Assembly: GCA_963769905.1 (NCBI GenBank)
Contig: CAVYNG010000002.1
Span: forward strand, 1,736,001 to 1,800,000
Direction: 5' to 3'
DNA: 64,000 nucleotides
From: Bog-756 sp963769905
Lineage (GTDB): Bacteria; Actinomycetota; Acidimicrobiia; Acidimicrobiales; RAAP-2
Part shown: positions 17,756 through 25,321 of the stretch, in pieces
How positions within the stretch are numbered: the first letter of the stretch is position 1
Layout of the letters: every line of letters begins with the position of its first letter
Translations under genes and position numbers: made by a program
The notes under the pieces: model-generated
Databases searched by the model: none
Seen by the model: the letters and a program-made list of their open reading frames with translations, nothing else
Told to the model about the DNA's origin: nothing

Positions 17756-18020
17756 CCCGCCGTCCCCTCTCTGGGTCCTCCAGCAGTGAGATTGGAGTAA
17801 CTTAGGCAACCGGCTAGATCACCGCAGGGAACTGTAATGAGGCGTCGGCTTTGGCGCTCAGAGTTCGTCTGAGCTGCATGAGCGCCGCCAGTGCCCCCAC
17901 CACACGGCGTGGACCACCCCCACCCTCCACCCTCCATCTCCGGTGTCCGCTTCCGTCCCCTCCCGGCCCTCCTGTCCACCTTGCCCCTCGTGGAAGTCAG
18001 GGTCCAGGGCACTGGGGGGC

Positions 18021-18047
18021 GGTAGAGGAACCCGTCCCTGCCCAATC
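18021..18047. repeat. 27-bp direct repeat, left copy
   Basis: These 27 bases (starting GGTAGAGGAACCCGTCCC) are identical to 25800-25826. The two copies bracket the P450, TetR, SDR and DUF1330 genes, as direct repeats at the ends of an inserted segment would. Confidence 0.7.
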
Positions 18048-18189
18048 CCGCCGGAAGTGGTGCGGTTATTGGAAGGGTTCGAACGTAGTCCCATGACTCC
18101 GGAAGGCTCCTTGCGCCCAGTGGTTCATCGCCCGAAATGCGCGGAACTCAGCTTTTCGCGCCGCAGTCCCCCAGTTCAGTGAGCCAGGA

Positions 18190-18309
18190 GGGGTTCGAAC
18201 ATAGTCCCATCACCTCCACGGTGTTGTAGGAATGACAACGTTTTCCCAGGCCAAAGGGTGTATTTCATTGGCATTTCCCTACCGAGGAAAACGCCAATGT
18301 TCGAACCCC
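18190..18309. repeat. 120-bp ssrA-3'-end-like element (copy B)
   Basis: The ends are an inverted repeat, GGGGTTCGAACAT and, in this copy, AATGTTCGAACCCC. Inside are CACCTCCAC and the hairpin-like GTTGTAGGAATGACAAC. The element is nearly identical to 21645-21764 and aligns with the 3' end of ssrA and its flank (CACCTCCACCA, GTTGTGAGAATCACAAC, TTCGAACC). Confidence 0.75.
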
Positions 18310-18337
18310 TGGGTGTCGGCTGCAGAGGCATCCGTCG

Positions 18338-19417
18338 TCATTGGCCTGAACCTTCGTGCTTCGCCGACAAGCGTTGAGTGTCGACGTGACGGGCGGTGAC
18401 GATGGGGAGATCCGCTGTGCCGAGTACGCCCGGGTCAGCGGCAACGATGGCTGGGATGGCGTTGACGGCCGGCATGGCCGTCGTGGTGCCGATGTCGAAC
18501 GTCTCGAAGTCGTCGGGGGCGAAGGACAGCTTGAGATTGACGTTGGGGTCGCCGTCGATCCGCAGGCGGTAAGCGTGCAGGATCGGCCACGTGGGTTCGT
18601 CCACGTGCCCGAAGATGCTGCCAAGCCTCCACACCATGCGGAGCTCGACCACGGAGTGGTCATCGACTAGGCCATGCCACGTGGCGTCGAGTGCGGCGAC
18701 GGTGCCGTCGGCGATGGCCATGAACCCCAGGTCGCGGTCGCCGACAGCCACGGCGAGGGCCACGTCGAGGTCGATGGCGTCGAGATCGAGGCCGATGCCT
18801 CGAGCTATCGAGTCGAGGGTTTCCGGGTAATCGGGCTCGCTGCGTAGGAGGGCGCCTTTCACAGCGGCGGGATCGGGCGGGCCGCCGAACCCGTAGGCCT
18901 CCCACGTCCCCGCCGATCCATACATGGCGCAGTCAAGGGATTCGAGGATCGAGATGCGCCGGACGTTGCGGCACATCGCAGTAGCGGCGAGGGCGAGCGT
19001 GGGTACGAACATCGGGTTTATCCCGGTGCCGACAAGAGTCGCGCCACCGGCAATGGCAGCGGAGCGGAGGCGTTCGCCAGCGTCGCCGGGGTAGTGCTCG
19101 CCGTTGACGAGACGGGCGGTGGTGACAACGTTGGTGCCAGCAGCGAGGATGCGCTCGAGCTGGGCAATGTCCGGCCAATGGGGCATGTAGACGACGCAGT
19201 CGGCACCAAGGGCGAGAAGCGCGTCGATGTCCTGGGTGGTTGTGACACCGACAGAGCCGCGACCAGCTATGACCCCGGCGTCTTGTCCGATCTTGTCGGC
19301 GCTGTGCGCGAAGACGCCGACCAGCTCGAGGCGGGGGTCATCGAGGATCGCTCGCAACGCGGAGCGCCCCACGATGCCGGTCGTCCACTGCACGACTCGG
19401 ATCTGGGCCGCCGTCAT
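18338..19417 (-). CDS. NAD(P)H-dependent amine dehydrogenase/dihydrodipicolinate reductase-like protein
   Basis: A 359-residue Rossmann-fold oxidoreductase. The N-terminus IRVVQWTTGIVGRSALRAIL is the nucleotide-binding strand-turn-helix of the DHDPR/2,4-diaminopentanoate dehydrogenase-like family. The segment GATLVGTGINPMFVPTLALA fits the family's central part. The substrate is not known. It lies 31 bases after the P450 on the same strand, so they probably form an operon, and it may reduce an imine or keto product made by that P450. ATG 19417 is chosen; the frame runs upstream into the P450 gene without a better start. Confidence 0.78.
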   Translation of the reverse strand: MTAAQIRVVQWTTGIVGRSALRAILDDPRLELVGVFAHSADKIGQDAGVIAGRGSVGVTTTQDIDALLALGADCVVYMPHWPDIAQLERILAAGTNVVTTARLVNGEHYPGDAGERLRSAAIAGGATLVGTGINPMFVPTLALAATAMCRNVRRISILESLDCAMYGSAGTWEAYGFGGPPDPAAVKGALLRSEPDYPETLDSIARGIGLDLDAIDLDVALAVAVGDRDLGFMAIADGTVAALDATWHGLVDDHSVVELRMVWRLGSIFGHVDEPTWPILHAYRLRIDGDPNVNLKLSFAPDDFETFDIGTTTAMPAVNAIPAIVAADPGVLGTADLPIVTARHVDTQRLSAKHEGSGQ

Positions 19418-19448
19418 ACGATTTCTTCGGGCGTGGATTGTGGCTGAT

Positions 19449-20684
19449 TCACGTATCCCAGACCACGTCCAGGCGAGGCGGTGAGCGTAGGAGCGTGCCG
19501 GCAATGTAGGGCTCGTCGGCGCCGGGGTCGAGGCGCAGTCCGGGCAGCTCGCGAAGGAGGGCCCGGACGAGGACCTCAGTCTCCATCTTGGCTAGGTGCT
19601 GACCCAAGCAGTTGTGGGCCTTGAGGCCGAAGCCTACGTGGGTCTGGCGGTGCCGGGTGAGGTCGAATGCCTCGGGATCGGTCCATCGAGACTCGTCGTG
19701 GTTGGCGGATCCGAGGCTCAGCAATAGGCTCGATCCCTCGGGTAGCTCGGTGCCGGCGAGCAGGACATCGCGGGTCGTGGAGCGAGGCGCGATCAGAAGT
19801 GGCGTTTCCCACCGGATGCCTTCGTCGACCGCGGCACTGAAAAGACTCGGGTCGGCCACGAGCAGGTCGAGCTGATCTCGCTGCGAGAGCAACGCCAAGA
19901 GCAATGACGATGACGAGCGGTAGGTGGTCTCCGCGCCGGCGGGGAGCAACAGCCGCAAGAACGAGAAGATCTCGTCGTCCGTAAGGCGCTCGCCGTCGTG
20001 CTCAGCGAAGGCCAGGATCGACATCATGTCGTCGGTCGGGACGCGCCTACGCTCGGCGAGCACTTCGGCGAACACATCAGCCAGGGTCGCGGCCGCTCTT
20101 TCGGCTCGATCCCAATCGACGCTCAAGGCGATCAACTCGATCGCCAGGCGATGAAATAACGGAAACATCTCCGCCGGTAGCCCGATGAGTCCAGCAATTG
20201 TCCGAACGGGGAACGTGAAAAGGATCCGGGAGACCAGTTCGGCGCGGCCTTCGTTGGCCAGCTCGGCCACCATCTCGTCAAGCAGGGGGTCGACGAGCTG
20301 CGTCTTCCATCCCTCCATGGCGCTGCGGGAGAACGCGTGCTGAAGGATGAGCCGATAGCCGCGGTGTTCGGGCGGATCCATCTCGATCAGCGACCGCCCC
20401 ATCACCTGGCCGATCACGTCGGCGTAGGCGATCGAGCTGTAGGTGGCGGGGTCGCTCAGCACCTCGCTGACGGCGTCGTAACTGTAGACGCTGAAGGTCG
20501 GCGCCGTGCCCTCGGCCTGCTCCGTGATACCGAGATCGGGGATGCCGGGATGCACCGCCCCGGCGGCGCGCAGTTCGGCGAACATCGGGTATGGCGAGTA
20601 CCGACCCGTCCCGACCGACTGGTTGAACTCCTCGAATACGGCGTCCGCGTCGGCCCCCCCGTCGTAAGCGTCGAGCGTCGTCAC
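19449..20684 (-). CDS. Cytochrome P450
   Basis: A 411-residue bacterial class I P450. I-helix LLPAGAETTYRSS carries the acid-alcohol pair. The E-x-x-R motif is EGIRWETPL, and DLTRHRQTHVGFGLKAHNCLG holds the heme cysteine (split here only for length). The normal F-G-x-G-x-H-x-C reads F-G-L-K-A-H-N-C, with Lys in place of the second Gly. No ferredoxin or reductase gene is adjacent. GTG 20684 (VTTLDAYDGG) is preferred over ATG 20699, because 20699 lies inside a 35-bp inverted repeat shared with the divergent TetR gene. Confidence 0.9.
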   Translation of the reverse strand: MTTLDAYDGGADADAVFEEFNQSVGTGRYSPYPMFAELRAAGAVHPGIPDLGITEQAEGTAPTFSVYSYDAVSEVLSDPATYSSIAYADVIGQVMGRSLIEMDPPEHRGYRLILQHAFSRSAMEGWKTQLVDPLLDEMVAELANEGRAELVSRILFTFPVRTIAGLIGLPAEMFPLFHRLAIELIALSVDWDRAERAAATLADVFAEVLAERRRVPTDDMMSILAFAEHDGERLTDDEIFSFLRLLLPAGAETTYRSSSSLLLALLSQRDQLDLLVADPSLFSAAVDEGIRWETPLLIAPRSTTRDVLLAGTELPEGSSLLLSLGSANHDESRWTDPEAFDLTRHRQTHVGFGLKAHNCLGQHLAKMETEVLVRALLRELPGLRLDPGADEPYIAGTLLRSPPRLDVVWDT

Positions 20685-20692
20685 GGCTCTCC

Positions 20693-20727
20693 GGTACATT
20701 CACATGCAGTGCGCATGTCGATGTACC
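20693..20727. promoter_or_regulatory. TetR operator between P450 and regulator
   Basis: A 35-bp inverted repeat lies between the divergent P450 and TetR genes. Outer arms are GGTACAT and ATGTACC, inner arms ACATGC and GCATGT, around AGTGC; only a 2-base step breaks symmetry. It is placed where the TetR protein would block both genes. Confidence 0.7.
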
Positions 20728-20738
20728 GTAGTCCAGGG

Positions 20739-21362
20739 ATGCCGAGACGTCGAGCAGAAGGGGTGGCGACCAGGGCCGAGCAGGCCACTGCCACCAGGGA
20801 GGCGCTCATCGACGCGGCGCGGCGACTCTGGGCAGACAAGGGGTTCTTCGCCACCTCAATGGCAGAGATCGTCGAGGCCGCGGGGGCCGGAACCAGGGGC
20901 GCGCTCTACCACCACTTCGCCGATCGAGAGGAGCTATTCCTGGCCGTATTCGACGCCGTCCAGGAGGAACTCACGACGTCGCTGACACCGACGAAGATCG
21001 ACGCTGTCGACCCGATCACTCGGGTCCGAAACGTGTTGCTCGTATTCCTCGATCTCGTCGCCGCACGACCCGACGCCCAGGCATTGTTGATCGATGGGCC
21101 GGCGGTGTTCGGCTGGCGCCGGTGGCGGGAGCTCGAGTCCCAACGCGGTCTCGTCGCCATCGAGAACCTGCTCGAAGCGGCCGTCCACACCAACCAGATC
21201 GCTGCGCACCTCGTCCAGCCGCTGGCCGCGTTGCTGCTCGGGTTGATGACCGATGCGGCGCTTCTCGTCGCCACCTCCGAGGACACCGCCCGAGCGCGCT
21301 CAGATACCGCCGACGCCTTCGCCATACTCCTCGATGGTCTCCGTACTCCAAGCCCGGCATGA
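20739..21362 (+). CDS. TetR/AcrR-family repressor
   Basis: A 207-residue regulator. The N-terminal helix-turn-helix is clear (REALIDAARRLWADKGFFAT, MAEIVEAAGAGTRGALYHHF, DREELFLAVFDAV). The C-terminal ligand domain is alpha-helical with no known effector. ATG 20739 (MPRRRAEGV) is favoured because upstream ATGs at 20715 and 20721 lie in the operator. It is divergent from the P450 operon, which it probably represses. Confidence 0.88.
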   Translation: MPRRRAEGVATRAEQATATREALIDAARRLWADKGFFATSMAEIVEAAGAGTRGALYHHFADREELFLAVFDAVQEELTTSLTPTKIDAVDPITRVRNVLLVFLDLVAARPDAQALLIDGPAVFGWRRWRELESQRGLVAIENLLEAAVHTNQIAAHLVQPLAALLLGLMTDAALLVATSEDTARARSDTADAFAILLDGLRTPSPA

Positions 21363-21871
21363 TGAAGTGAAGAGCGTTGAGCGTGTGCTCACGGGCCCCG
21401 GAGATCATGTACTCGTGGTGGGGAATCTCGAACCCGCTTAGAGCGGTACTCACGGGAGATCGAATCTGGCTCGGGTCCCCGCCGGACCGGGGCAGCACTC
21501 GGGATGCATCCGGGTCGTCGAGCGGAGGGGGTTCGAACGTAGTCCCGTCACTTCCTTTGCCGACCTGCGAGAAGCCGCCGGCACCCGATTTCGGCTGCAT
21601 TTCACCGGATCCGTGCCGTATTACTCCAGGTCAGCGAGCCAGGAGGGGTTCGAACATAGTCCCATCACCTCCACGGTGTTGTAGGAATGACAACGTTTTC
21701 CCAGCTCAAATGGTGTATTTCATTGGCATTTCCCTACCGAGGCAAATGGCGATGTTCGAACCCCACTCTGGCCTGGGATAACCCGAATTAGGGCCCAGCC
21801 GTCGATCAATCGGACCTGGATCTGTTGGTGATCCCATGCCTGCCAAGCGTTCAGAGGATGCGGTTCCTGAC
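21363..21871. other. Gap with island repeats, no gene called
   Basis: No gene is supported. It contains a T-arm-like fragment GGGTTCGAACGTAGTCCC at about 21529 and, 116 bases later, the 120-bp element. The same spacing is seen at 18075 and 18190. Confidence 0.65.
21645..21764. repeat. 120-bp ssrA-3'-end-like element (copy C)
   Basis: The ends are GGGGTTCGAACAT and ATGTTCGAACCCC. It differs from copy B (18190-18309) at a few positions near the middle and right end only. The homology starts about 20 bases before the left end (GAGCCAGGAG). Copy C's right end GGCAAATGGCGATG is closer to the ssrA flank (GGCAAATGACGACG) than copy B's. Confidence 0.75.
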
Positions 21872-22279
21872 TCAGTTGCCTTGCGCGGGTTCGGCGCTAG
21901 CCAAGGCAGCTGCGATCCGGTCAAGGTGACGCGCCCAGAGTTGCGGATAGAAAGCGGCATCCTCCGCACTTAGGCCGGAGAATTGCACCCTCACATTTGT
22001 GCCGTCACCCGTCGGGGTGAGCGTGATCTCAATGAATGTAGGTGTCGGCGTCGTTGTGTCGGTTCCTTGACGATCCCATCTCAGCAGCATGCGGTGAGGG
22101 GGATCTACTTCGATGTAGCGGCCGGCGATTGCCGTCCCGTCGAGGTCGAGGTGGAACGTCTCCCCCACGCGAGGAGCTGTCACGAAATTCCGTCCATCTT
22201 GATGAGACCAGTCCACGTCCAAGAGGCACGAGCAGTCAGGGTCGGCTGAATGAGCACACGGAAAGCCAGACCTGAGCAA
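21872..22279 (-). CDS. AHSA1/SRPBCC-like protein, probably missing its N-terminus
   Basis: The 135-residue frame ends with a good SRPBCC (AHSA1) C-terminal part: APRVGETFHLDLDG, IAGRYIEVDPPHRMLLRW, TFIEITLTPTGDGTNVRV and FYPQLWARHLDRIAAAL. The N-terminal part of the fold is absent from this frame. A plausible piece (HDALADPLQFLMRDTSS) lies in another frame just upstream (about 22280-22370), so the gene may be frameshifted. It follows the TetR gene 22412-23017 on the same strand. The role is unknown, possibly ligand binding. Confidence 0.5.
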   Translation of the reverse strand: MLRSGFPCAHSADPDCSCLLDVDWSHQDGRNFVTAPRVGETFHLDLDGTAIAGRYIEVDPPHRMLLRWDRQGTDTTTPTPTFIEITLTPTGDGTNVRVQFSGLSAEDAAFYPQLWARHLDRIAAALASAEPAQGN

Positions 22280-22411
22280 CCCACTGGGAGCGACGAGGTG
22301 TCCCGCATCAGGAACTGCAGCGGGTCCGCAAGCGCATCGTGTGGATGCACGTCGTCGTCCAAGTGCCGTGAGCCGACTTCGGCGATGGGTGTGAATGAGA
22401 CCGGCTTGGGC

Positions 22412-23017
22412 TCATCTGCCGATGGTAAGGGCGAGGAGAGTATTGATCGCAGTTTCGAACGGGCGGGTACTCCGTTGCACCTGCGCGAGTAGAAGTCCTC
22501 CTTGGAGCGTGGCGAGCAAAGTAGTGGCGAGGTCGTCCGGGTCGATGTCCGACGGGAGCTTCCCGTCGGCATGAAGGGATCTGAGTCCATCGCCGATGGC
22601 GGCTGCCCACTGATCGAACCCTGCCGCGATGAGCGCTCGGGCCTCGGGGTCACTCTCGGCGAGTTGACCAACGAGCGAGCCAAGTTGGCAGCCCCCCTTT
22701 GCTTTGGTGCGCTTCGCTGCGGTGATCACCATGTTCCGCCAGGCTTCGACTCCGTTCGCGCTGCTGAGCGCGTGCCGCTGGCGATTGACGATGGTCTCGG
22801 CTTGGTAGTCGATGACCGCCTGCACGAGTTCGATCTTGTCGGGAAAGTAGTGGTACATCTGAGAGCCGCTGACTTCTGCCGCCACCTTGACGTCTTCCAA
22901 GGTGGTGCCCGCCACCCCACGCTCATGGATCAGGGCGGCCGCCTCCTCCACTATTCGTGCCCGGGTGCGTGCTCCCTTGGGGGTGAGCTTCGGCCGGTCA
23001 CTCGTCTCGTAGACCAT
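22412..23017 (-). CDS. TetR/AcrR-family regulator (LmrA/YxaF type)
   Basis: A 201-residue regulator. Helix-turn-helix: RARIVEEAAALIHERGVAGT, LEDVKVAAEVSGSQMYHYF, DKIELVQAVIDYQ. The C-terminal GGCQLGSLVGQLAESDPEAR is the TetR_C_11 signature of LmrA/YxaF-like repressors. It is divergent from an SDR gene with a clear inverted repeat between them at 23047-23079. Confidence 0.88.
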   Translation of the reverse strand: MVYETSDRPKLTPKGARTRARIVEEAAALIHERGVAGTTLEDVKVAAEVSGSQMYHYFPDKIELVQAVIDYQAETIVNRQRHALSSANGVEAWRNMVITAAKRTKAKGGCQLGSLVGQLAESDPEARALIAAGFDQWAAAIGDGLRSLHADGKLPSDIDPDDLATTLLATLQGGLLLAQVQRSTRPFETAINTLLALTIGR

Positions 23018-23046
23018 GCACGAATGTTATCAGGATTCTGAGGTTG

Positions 23047-23079
23047 ACAACCCAGTACTGACCTGTAAGAGTGGGTTGT
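23047..23079. promoter_or_regulatory. TetR operator overlapping an SDR promoter
   Basis: A perfect 8-bp inverted repeat (ACAACCCA, 17 bases, TGGGTTGT) lies between divergent tetR and SDR genes. TTGACA at 23044-23049 overlaps the left arm and looks like a -35 box for the SDR gene, with TAAGAG about 16 bases on. Confidence 0.65.
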
Positions 23080-23113
23080 GCCACCCATTTTGAAGCGAGA
23101 GGACACACATCGC

Positions 23114-23863
23114 ATGACTGATTTAACTGGCAAGACGGCTCTGGTAACGGGCTCGACGAGCGGGATCGGCCAGGCTACGGCCATCGCCTTGGCCGCCCGC
23201 GGGGCTCACGTACTGGTAGTCGGACGCAACGAACAACGAGCCAAGGACGTGGTCGCCGAGATCGAAGGCACCGGCGGTCGCGCATCGTTCAAGCTCACGA
23301 CGTTGAGCGATCTGCAATCAGCCCAGGAGTTGGTCGAGTGGGCCACTGAGGCAGGCGACGGTCACGTCGACATCCTCATCAACAACGCTGGCATCGCCTT
23401 GCTCGGACCAAGCAACGCAGCTTCCGAAGCAGAGTTCGACGAGACCTTTGCACTGAACGTCAAGATTCCGTTCTTCCTGGTCGCGTCACTGGCGCCAGCT
23501 ATGGCCGAACGCGGATGGGGTTCGATCGTCAGCATCTCCACGATGGTCGCCAGCTTTGGGCAGGCGGGCATGGCTCTCTATGGCGCCAGCCGGGCAGCCC
23601 TCGAACTGTTGACCAAGGCTTGGGCAGCTGAATACGGCCCGAGTGGCGTTCGGGTCAACGCCGTATCCCCCGGCCCGACGCGCACCCGGATGATGGAATC
23701 AGTCCCCGAAGAGATGGTGAATCAGCTCGCAGCACTAGCACCAGCAGGTCGCGTAGCTGAGCCCGAGGAACTTGCTGCGGCGATCGTCTTTCTCGCCAGC
23801 GATGATGCCAGCTTCGTCCACGGCGTCACTCTTGCAGTCGACGGGGGCCGATCAGCTACGTAA
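23114..23863 (+). CDS. Short-chain dehydrogenase/reductase
   Basis: A 249-residue classical SDR. Cofactor loop TALVTGSTSGIGQATAIALA, structural motif DILINNAGIALL, catalytic Ser in SIVSISTMVASFG, catalytic Y-x3-K as YGASRAALELL (Arg takes the place of the usual Lys), and VRVNAVSPGPTRTRMM. The R instead of K at the fourth position after Tyr is a deviation from the active-site rule and may lower or change activity. First gene of a likely operon with DUF1330 and a second SDR. Start ATG 23114 is chosen over 23078, which lies inside the operator. Confidence 0.85.
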   Translation: MTDLTGKTALVTGSTSGIGQATAIALAARGAHVLVVGRNEQRAKDVVAEIEGTGGRASFKLTTLSDLQSAQELVEWATEAGDGHVDILINNAGIALLGPSNAASEAEFDETFALNVKIPFFLVASLAPAMAERGWGSIVSISTMVASFGQAGMALYGASRAALELLTKAWAAEYGPSGVRVNAVSPGPTRTRMMESVPEEMVNQLAALAPAGRVAEPEELAAAIVFLASDDASFVHGVTLAVDGGRSAT

Positions 23864-23936
23864 CGCCTGTCGGCGTCGACGTTTACGAGTGAAGTCCTAG
23901 AACACAGATCACAACTAACTACGAAGGAGTATCAAC

Positions 23937-24230
23937 ATGAGCGCATACGTAATTGTCGAATTCACAGTCAAGGACCCGGAAATGTACCGTGAGAAATACG
24001 GCCCCATTGCTGGGCAGACGGCCAAAGAGCACGGAGGCGAGGCTCTCGCCAACAGCAACTGGGAAGTCCTGCACGGCGATGGCTCGCTCACTTCAGGAGC
24101 ACTCGTGCGGTTTACTGACCGTGAGACGGCCCTCAAGTGGTACAACTCGCCTGAATATCAGCAGCTGATTGATGTCCGCAGTGTCGCGATGGATGCTCGT
24201 TTTAGCTTGCTCGACGGCCTGCCTAGCTGA
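23937..24230 (+). CDS. DUF1330 family protein
   Basis: A 97-residue ferredoxin-like-fold protein. AYVIVEFTVKDPEMYREKY at the start, GALVRFTDRETALKWYNSPE in the middle and ARFSLLDGL near the end fit DUF1330. The function of the family is unknown; it resembles dimeric alpha-beta barrel proteins. The ribosome site is GAAGGAG. It sits between two SDR genes on the same strand, separated by 73 and 143 bases. Confidence 0.85.
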   Translation: MSAYVIVEFTVKDPEMYREKYGPIAGQTAKEHGGEALANSNWEVLHGDGSLTSGALVRFTDRETALKWYNSPEYQQLIDVRSVAMDARFSLLDGLPS

Positions 24231-24373
24231 TCGAGGTGGCTCCAAATCCCACCTGGTGCCCACGTGCTCGTCGACCCCCTACAGGTCTATAGCAACCCGG
24301 GAGCGCCGGCGGACGCAACCCGGCAAGGCCTGTCCAGCCCCACTATTCCCACAGTAACTGTAAGGAAATACCA

Positions 24374-25321
24374 ATGAGCACAGTGCCAGGAAAGTCGGTA
24401 CTCATCACGGGCGCCAACGCCGGGATCGGCAAGGAGGTGGCCCGGCAACTGGCATTACGTCCCGAGTTCAAGCGGATCTACTTGGCGTGTCGGAACCAAG
24501 ATCGGGCGACACAGGCAAAGGCCGAACTCGAAGCCGCGACCGACCGGCACATCTTCGACATCATTCTCATGGACGTCGCCGACATGGCTTCGGTCCGCGC
24601 CGGCCTTGCGGCCATCGATGGATCCATCGACGCGGTGGTCATGAACGCTGGTGTAATCGGCGACAAGAAGTTGATGAACTTGACGGCTGACGGTGTCACC
24701 ACCCTGTTCGCAACGAACGTTCTTGGTCACGTAGTTCTCCTTGATGGGCTCCTCAACGAGAACCGGCTTGGCGAGGTTGCGGTCTTTGTCGGAAGTGAAG
24801 CAGCCAGAGGAATTCCAAAGTCTGGGTTTTTCACAGCATTGTTAAAGATGAAGCAGCCTTCCTTCGTCTCAACCTCCTCCGATGAACTCGCTACCGTCAT
24901 CGATGGCAGCTACTTCGACGGCAAAAAGTTCGAACCCAACCTGGCCTTCGGGCAGGTCAAGTACATCGGGGCACTGTGGATGGCCTACCTGGCCCGCCAA
25001 TACGCCAATCGCCGCTTCATCACCGTGAGCCCCGGCAACACCACTGGCACCCAAGCCCCCGACGGCCTTGCGCTACCACTACGTATGGCGGCCAAACACG
25101 TCATGCCTCATCTGGGTATCTCCCACGAGCTTGACGTGGGCGCGAAGCGACTGGTCGACGGAGTCACCGACCCGACCCTGTCGAGTGGCGTGTTCTACGC
25201 CAGCGGAGCCGACAAGTTGAAGGGTCCCATAGTCGACCAAACGGACATCTTCCCCGACTTGGCCAACACGTCCTTTCAGGACCACGCCAACGAGGCCATC
25301 CACCGCTTCATCGCCCAATAA
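24374..25321 (+). CDS. SDR-family protein, protochlorophyllide-reductase-like, catalytic Tyr replaced
   Basis: A 315-residue SDR. The N-terminus VLITGANAGIGKEVARQLAL is a good NADP loop, and DAVVMNAGVIG replaces NNAG. The catalytic Tyr position reads Phe: AFGQVKYIGALW instead of Y-x3-K, from TTC at about 24946. The Lys is kept. C-terminal VSPGNTTGTQAP fits the family. Without Tyr the usual proton donor is missing, so it may be non-enzymatic or use another residue. It has the ribosome site TAAGGAAATACC. Confidence 0.8.
   Translation: MSTVPGKSVLITGANAGIGKEVARQLALRPEFKRIYLACRNQDRATQAKAELEAATDRHIFDIILMDVADMASVRAGLAAIDGSIDAVVMNAGVIGDKKLMNLTADGVTTLFATNVLGHVVLLDGLLNENRLGEVAVFVGSEAARGIPKSGFFTALLKMKQPSFVSTSSDELATVIDGSYFDGKKFEPNLAFGQVKYIGALWMAYLARQYANRRFITVSPGNTTGTQAPDGLALPLRMAAKHVMPHLGISHELDVGAKRLVDGVTDPTLSSGVFYASGADKLKGPIVDQTDIFPDLANTSFQDHANEAIHRFIAQ

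Larger units (their letters stand above)
17756..18337. other. Gap with island repeats, no gene called
   Basis: No convincing gene. It holds a 27-bp direct repeat (18021-18047, second copy 25800-25826), a T-arm-like fragment GGGTTCGAACGTAGTCCC at 18075, and the full 120-bp element at 18190-18309. Confidence 0.7.

Noticed and set aside
18075..18200. tRNA genes at the GGTTCGA fragments
   Set aside because: Only a T-arm-like segment is present; no acceptor, D or anticodon arms can be formed, so they are repeats, not tRNAs.
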